DNA of 8,023 bases, from positions 1 through 8,023 of the forward strand of contig DAOUQR010000035.1 of the NCBI GenBank assembly GCA_030625525.1, in the 5' to 3' direction. This document shows positions 5,058 to 8,023 of the stretch, piece after piece. Both the position numbers and the translations under genes were made by a program. Numbering within the stretch: position 1 is the first letter of the stretch; every line of letters starts with the position of its first letter. This DNA is from Pseudomonadota bacterium (GTDB lineage: Bacteria > Pseudomonadota > Gammaproteobacteria > DAOUQR01). A model generated the notes under the pieces. That model did not search any database, was not told the DNA's origin, and was given only the letters and a program-made list of their open reading frames with translations.

Positions 5058-5086
5058 AGTATAGGAGGGAATCTATTAATTGTCAA
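5058..5086 (-). promoter_or_regulatory. near-consensus sigma70 promoter of the ComEA-like gene
   Basis: On the minus strand TTGACA (5081-5086), a 17-bp spacer and TATACT (5058-5063): a perfect -35, ideal spacing and one mismatch in the -10. It predicts a transcript start near 5051 and a leader of about 65 bases containing a hairpin. Strong constitutive expression would be expected unless repressed. Confidence 0.8.
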
Positions 5087-5111
5087 CAGATAATTCTAAA
5101 ATAGTTTCTTT

Positions 5112-5810
5112 TTATTGTTTTACTGAATTACATTGCTGAATAATTGCTTGTAGTACCTCGATAGGTAACTTAGCTTGAGTAATTGGACGGCCGATAACTA
5201 GATAATCACTGCCCGCTTCAATCGCTTGCGCAGGCGTTAAGACACGCTTTTGATCGTCTGCTGTAGGCTTCAATCTCACCCCCGGTGTCACGAGCTTAAA
5301 GGTTTCACCCAAGGCCGCTTTCAAGATCGACGCCTCTTGTGCAGAGCACACCACGCCATCGAGACCCGCTTGTTTGGCTAGTTCAGCAAGGCGAAGAACA
5401 CTCTCTTGCGTAGAGCCTGTGAGACCAACCTCCGATAACTCATCGCTAGACAGACTCGTTAAAATCGTCACACCAATTAATAAAGGTCGTTGCTCACCAA
5501 ACTCCGCAACAGCTTCTTTCGCGGCTTGCATCATGTGCAAACCACCTAAGCAATGCACGTTTAACATCCACACACCCAGATCAGCAGCTGCACGACAGGC
5601 ATCAGCCACCGTATTTGGAATATCATGGAATTTTAAATCAAGAAAAACATCAAAGCCTGCATGAATACATTCTTTGACCCAATCAGGGCCAAAGCGTGTA
5701 AACATACCTTTACCAATTTTAATGCGGCAGATATTGGGATCGAGTTGTTGTAACAGGTTTCGTGCAAAGACAAGCTCAGAGAAGTCAAAAGCAATAATGA
5801 CGTTCTTCAT
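5112..5810 (-). CDS. pyrF: orotidine 5'-phosphate decarboxylase
   Basis: A complete 232-aa enzyme of the last step of UMP synthesis (OMP to UMP plus CO2), cytoplasmic TIM-barrel dimer. The catalytic set is present with the same spacing as in E. coli PyrF: Asp9, Lys31 in KIGKGMF, then Asp58, Lys60 and Asp63 in DLKFHDIPNT. Phosphate and pyrimidine contacts are seen in ILTSL (116-120), TPGVR (175-179) and GRPIT (207-211). Length is normal for the bacterial short class (about 230-245). Its ATG lies only 4 bp after the stop of the upstream aminotransferase gene with no strong ribosome site, so translation is probably coupled. pyrF next to lapB is a common arrangement in gammaproteobacteria, and the stray sugar gene between them is the unusual point. 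No convincing terminator is visible after it. Confidence 0.96.
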   Translation of the reverse strand: MKNVIIAFDFSELVFARNLLQQLDPNICRIKIGKGMFTRFGPDWVKECIHAGFDVFLDLKFHDIPNTVADACRAAADLGVWMLNVHCLGGLHMMQAAKEAVAEFGEQRPLLIGVTILTSLSSDELSEVGLTGSTQESVLRLAELAKQAGLDGVVCSAQEASILKAALGETFKLVTPGVRLKPTADDQKRVLTPAQAIEAGSDYLVIGRPITQAKLPIEVLQAIIQQCNSVKQ

Positions 5811-5814
5811 TTAA

Positions 5815-6918
5815 TTATGCCGCAGCTGACGTGACAACACTAATCAGAGCATCAACAATTTGTTGTTGCTGTTCTTCAGTCAAGTAAGGATGCATGGGTA
5901 AACTCATCACGCGATTTGCAGCGGCTTCTGCGATTGGGAAGTCACCGGTGTTATAACCCAAGTGAGCCATTGCGGGTTGCTGATGCAGTGCCAACGGATA
6001 ATGCACGGCTGTTGGGATCCCTTGATCTTTTAATTGAGCCAATACCTGTTCACGGTTATCGACTTCAATTGTGTATTGCGCATAAATACTCGTGTTATGT
6101 TCGAGTACGGTTGGCGTTCTAACAATATTTTTCAGCTGCTCGTCATAACGATTCGCCACTTGTTGACGTGCTTTTACTTCATCAGAAAAAATAGCTAACT
6201 TGGATTGCAAGATCGCAGCTTGGATGCTATCTAAACGACCGTTAATGCCAACCCGACCGTGATAATAACGTTGCTCTTGACCATGATTACGAATTTGTCG
6301 CATGCGTTGCTCCAATGCATCATCATTGGTAAAACAACCACCCGCATCGCCATAAGCACCGAGAGGTTTCGCAGGGAAAAAACTCGTGCAAGCAATCGTA
6401 CTTAAATTACAAGATTGTTTATCTTTATAAACCGCCCCAAAACTTTGTGCCGCATCTTCAATCACTGGAATATTATGTTTAGCAGCAATCGAATTTACTG
6501 CATCCATATCTGCAACTTGACCGTACAAACTAACGGTAATAATACCTTTCGTTTTATCGGTGATCGCAGCCTCAATGCCAGCTGGATCAATATTATAAGT
6601 CTGTGGATCAATATCAACGAATACCGGTTTCGCACCTAATAAACAAATCGTTTCTACCGTCGCAAAAAAACTAAACGGGGTCGTGATCACTTCATCACCG
6701 TGCCCAATATCCAGTGCCATCATAGCCACCAATAATGCGTCCGTCCCACTCGAAACACCCACAGCATGTTTTGCACCAACATACGCCGCTAATTGCTGTT
6801 CTAATTCAGCAATCTCTGGTCCGTTGATATAACAACCATGCTCAAGAACAGCTTGAATACGCTGGTTAACATCTTCTTTAATACGCTGATATTGCGTTTT
6901 TAAATCGATAAATTGCAT
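5815..6918 (-). CDS. wbpE: PLP-dependent sugar aminotransferase (WbpE type, DegT/DnrJ/EryC1/StrS family)
   Basis: A complete 367-aa sugar aminotransferase. SSGTDALLVAMMAL (56-69) is the phosphate-binding turn, EDAAQSFGA (154-162) holds the Asp that contacts the pyridine nitrogen and the stacking segment, and Lys184 in SFFPAKPLGAYGDAG is the PLP Schiff-base lysine. RNHGQ, RVGINGRLDSIQAAIL and the end YPLALHQQPA...SLPMHPYL are family hallmarks. The N-terminus (FIDLKTQ), the CNLSTIACTSFFPAKPLG stretch and SLPMHPYL closely recall Pseudomonas WbpE, which makes UDP-2-acetamido-3-amino-glucuronate from the 3-keto sugar using glutamate. A wbpA-type gene 5.6 kb away supports that route. It starts 1 bp after the lapB stop with a TAGGAGA ribosome site inside the lapB end, so the two are coupled. 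Other DegT enzymes (QdtB/FdtB-like) are possible but less alike. Confidence 0.87.
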   Translation of the reverse strand: MQFIDLKTQYQRIKEDVNQRIQAVLEHGCYINGPEIAELEQQLAAYVGAKHAVGVSSGTDALLVAMMALDIGHGDEVITTPFSFFATVETICLLGAKPVFVDIDPQTYNIDPAGIEAAITDKTKGIITVSLYGQVADMDAVNSIAAKHNIPVIEDAAQSFGAVYKDKQSCNLSTIACTSFFPAKPLGAYGDAGGCFTNDDALEQRMRQIRNHGQEQRYYHGRVGINGRLDSIQAAILQSKLAIFSDEVKARQQVANRYDEQLKNIVRTPTVLEHNTSIYAQYTIEVDNREQVLAQLKDQGIPTAVHYPLALHQQPAMAHLGYNTGDFPIAEAAANRVMSLPMHPYLTEEQQQQIVDALISVVTSAAA

Positions 6919-6930
6919 TTTAATCTCCTA
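6919..6930 (-). promoter_or_regulatory. ribosome binding site of wbpE inside the lapB stop region
   Basis: TAGGAGA (6924-6930) overlaps the last codons of lapB (GTA GGA GAT TAA), 5 bases before the wbpE ATG. This fixes the start at 6918 and shows the two genes are tied in one message. Confidence 0.8.
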
Positions 6931-8023
6931 CTAAACCGTGTATTGGCTTTGTCGTATTCCAGTGTTTGCAACTGGGACAATGCCAATGCAAGCTCTTACT
7001 ATCAAAACCACAAATTCCACATCGATAGACAGGTTTGTCTTCGAGTAACCTATCCGTCACCACTTTTAACATTTCTAAACGGTCGCGGACTTTCCCATAA
7101 GTGGCATCAATATGCCACTGTATTAATTGATTTAAACCACGCAGACTCGGGTTGTTTCGCAACTGTTCCGCTAAAAAATCAGTCGCCGTTTCCACACCTT
7201 GCTGTTGTTTTAAATATTCTGCTAACACTTGAATGACAGAAATGCGTGGAAACTCACGCATTAAGTCACTTAAATAATTCATGCCTTCATCTTTCGCACC
7301 GATTTTTTCATAACACGCCATGAGCGGCGGAATCATTTCTGAAATAAAATCAGGATCCTGATTGTGCACACGTTTATACGCTTTTATAGCCGCTTTATAG
7401 CGGCCATCAATCATCGCCATGCGCGCTTGCAATAAGCTCGCTCGCACAGAGTCTCTATCCACTGAAATGGCTTTTTTCAAAAATTGCTTAGCCTGATCAT
7501 AACGTTGTTGATTTAAAGACTCTTCAACGCATTCACAGTAATGTTGTGCCATCACATCATGGTAGCTATCACCAGTGACCGCTTCCAATTGCTGCACCGT
7601 TTTAATTGCATTTTCCCACGCTTTTTCTTGCTGGTAGATGTCCATTAAATATTGCAAACTCGACGAGGTTTGTTCACCCCCGAGTTGCACCACCTCTTCA
7701 AAAATACGCTCAGCACGATCAAGCACACCCGCACTCATATAATCACGCCCTAACGCCATCAGCGCATCAACACGTTGCACAACACTCAATTGAGGTCTGG
7801 CTATTAAATTTTGATGAATACGGATAGCGCGATCGACTTGACCACGACGACGAAACAAACTGCCTAAAGCAAGATGTGTTTCAACTGTTTCGGTGTCCAC
7901 TTCAATGAGTTTAACGAACACATCAACCGCTTTATCCGGTTGTTCGTTTAATAAATAGTTTAAACCGACATAATATTCACGGGATAAATTATTAAGTGCT
8001 TCAGTTTGACGCGGGTTACGACC
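6920..8023 (-). CDS. lapB: lipopolysaccharide assembly protein B, C-terminal 367 residues
   Basis: The reading frame stays open to the window edge, so the gene is cut at its 5' end; the GTG at 7921 is internal, not a start. The visible part begins about GRNPRQTEALNNLSREYY; by comparison with the ~390-aa E. coli LapB (YciM), about 20 residues are missing, essentially the N-terminal membrane anchor. What follows is a chain of TPR helices (for example AVDVFVKLIEVDTETVETHL, LFRRRGQVDRAIRIHQNLI, LGRDYMSAGVLDRAERIF, GRYKAAIKAYKRV). At the end is the rubredoxin-like metal site YRCGICGF...WHCPSCKHWN with Cys335, 338, 349 and 352 of the visible fragment. In E. coli LapB works at the inner membrane with FtsH to degrade LpxC and so limits lipid A synthesis. 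It heads the cluster with wbpE and pyrF. Confidence 0.95.
   Translation of the reverse strand, partial: GRNPRQTEALNNLSREYYVGLNYLLNEQPDKAVDVFVKLIEVDTETVETHLALGSLFRRRGQVDRAIRIHQNLIARPQLSVVQRVDALMALGRDYMSAGVLDRAERIFEEVVQLGGEQTSSSLQYLMDIYQQEKAWENAIKTVQQLEAVTGDSYHDVMAQHYCECVEESLNQQRYDQAKQFLKKAISVDRDSVRASLLQARMAMIDGRYKAAIKAYKRVHNQDPDFISEMIPPLMACYEKIGAKDEGMNYLSDLMREFPRISVIQVLAEYLKQQQGVETATDFLAEQLRNNPSLRGLNQLIQWHIDATYGKVRDRLEMLKVVTDRLLEDKPVYRCGICGFDSKSLHWHCPSCKHWNTTKPIHGLVGD

Noticed and set aside
6913..7236. 107-codon plus-strand frame opposite lapB
   Set aside because: It lies antisense to the conserved TPR and metal-binding end of LapB and shows no recognisable domain or ribosome site.
7919..7921. 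GTG as the start codon of the lapB gene
   Set aside because: The upstream frame is open to the window edge and encodes family-typical LapB sequence (LSREYYVGLNYLLNEQPDKA), so the GTG is an internal Val.

Overview
The window looks like the chromosome of an AT-leaning gammaproteobacterium. The strongest marker is the lapB-pyrF linkage with an envelope-sugar setting. A relative of the Legionellales (Coxiella/Legionella-like) is an inference from the moderate GC and the abundance of 'CCGCGG' palindromic repeats; it is not proven from the sequence.

Left part (1-3449), nucleotide-sugar genes. On the minus strand, manC (GDP-mannose synthesis) is followed after a 75-bp gap by the start of a wbpA-type UDP-GlcNAc 6-dehydrogenase, cut by the window edge. 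Facing away from manC is ugd (UDP-glucose 6-dehydrogenase), whose best promoter places the transcript start almost on its ATG. The 327-bp divergent region holds two palindromes and a G7 tract.

Middle part (about 3434-4640), a nested repeat nest. A 97-aa GIY-YIG nuclease gene is framed by REP-like 'CCGCGG' palindromes. Beside it lies a 155-bp element with perfect 31-bp inverted ends that keeps only the first few and last ~15 codons of a gene of the same family, so it looks like an internally deleted (MITE-like) relative. This short element sits inside another inverted repeat, which appears to have split the left palindrome of the GIY-YIG element. The whole block is bounded by a larger imperfect inverted duplication. 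One arm follows ugd. The other carries a ten-unit heptanucleotide array and runs into the 3' end of an unrecognised 54-aa gene that has a good ribosome binding site.

Right part (4637-8023), all minus strand. lapB (C-terminal 367 residues), wbpE-type aminotransferase and pyrF are packed with gaps of 1 and 4 bp and are almost certainly one operon. A secreted ComEA-like helix-hairpin-helix protein follows from its own near-consensus sigma70 promoter and ends at a hairpin terminator.

How the genes fit together: wbpA and wbpE act in the same route to UDP-2,3-diacetamido-hexuronic acids. manC and ugd supply GDP-mannose and UDP-glucuronate. LapB sets LPS levels through LpxC turnover in the known system. 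The window is therefore mostly an LPS/O-antigen precursor neighbourhood, interrupted by a repeat-associated GIY-YIG element that is the most novel-looking content.
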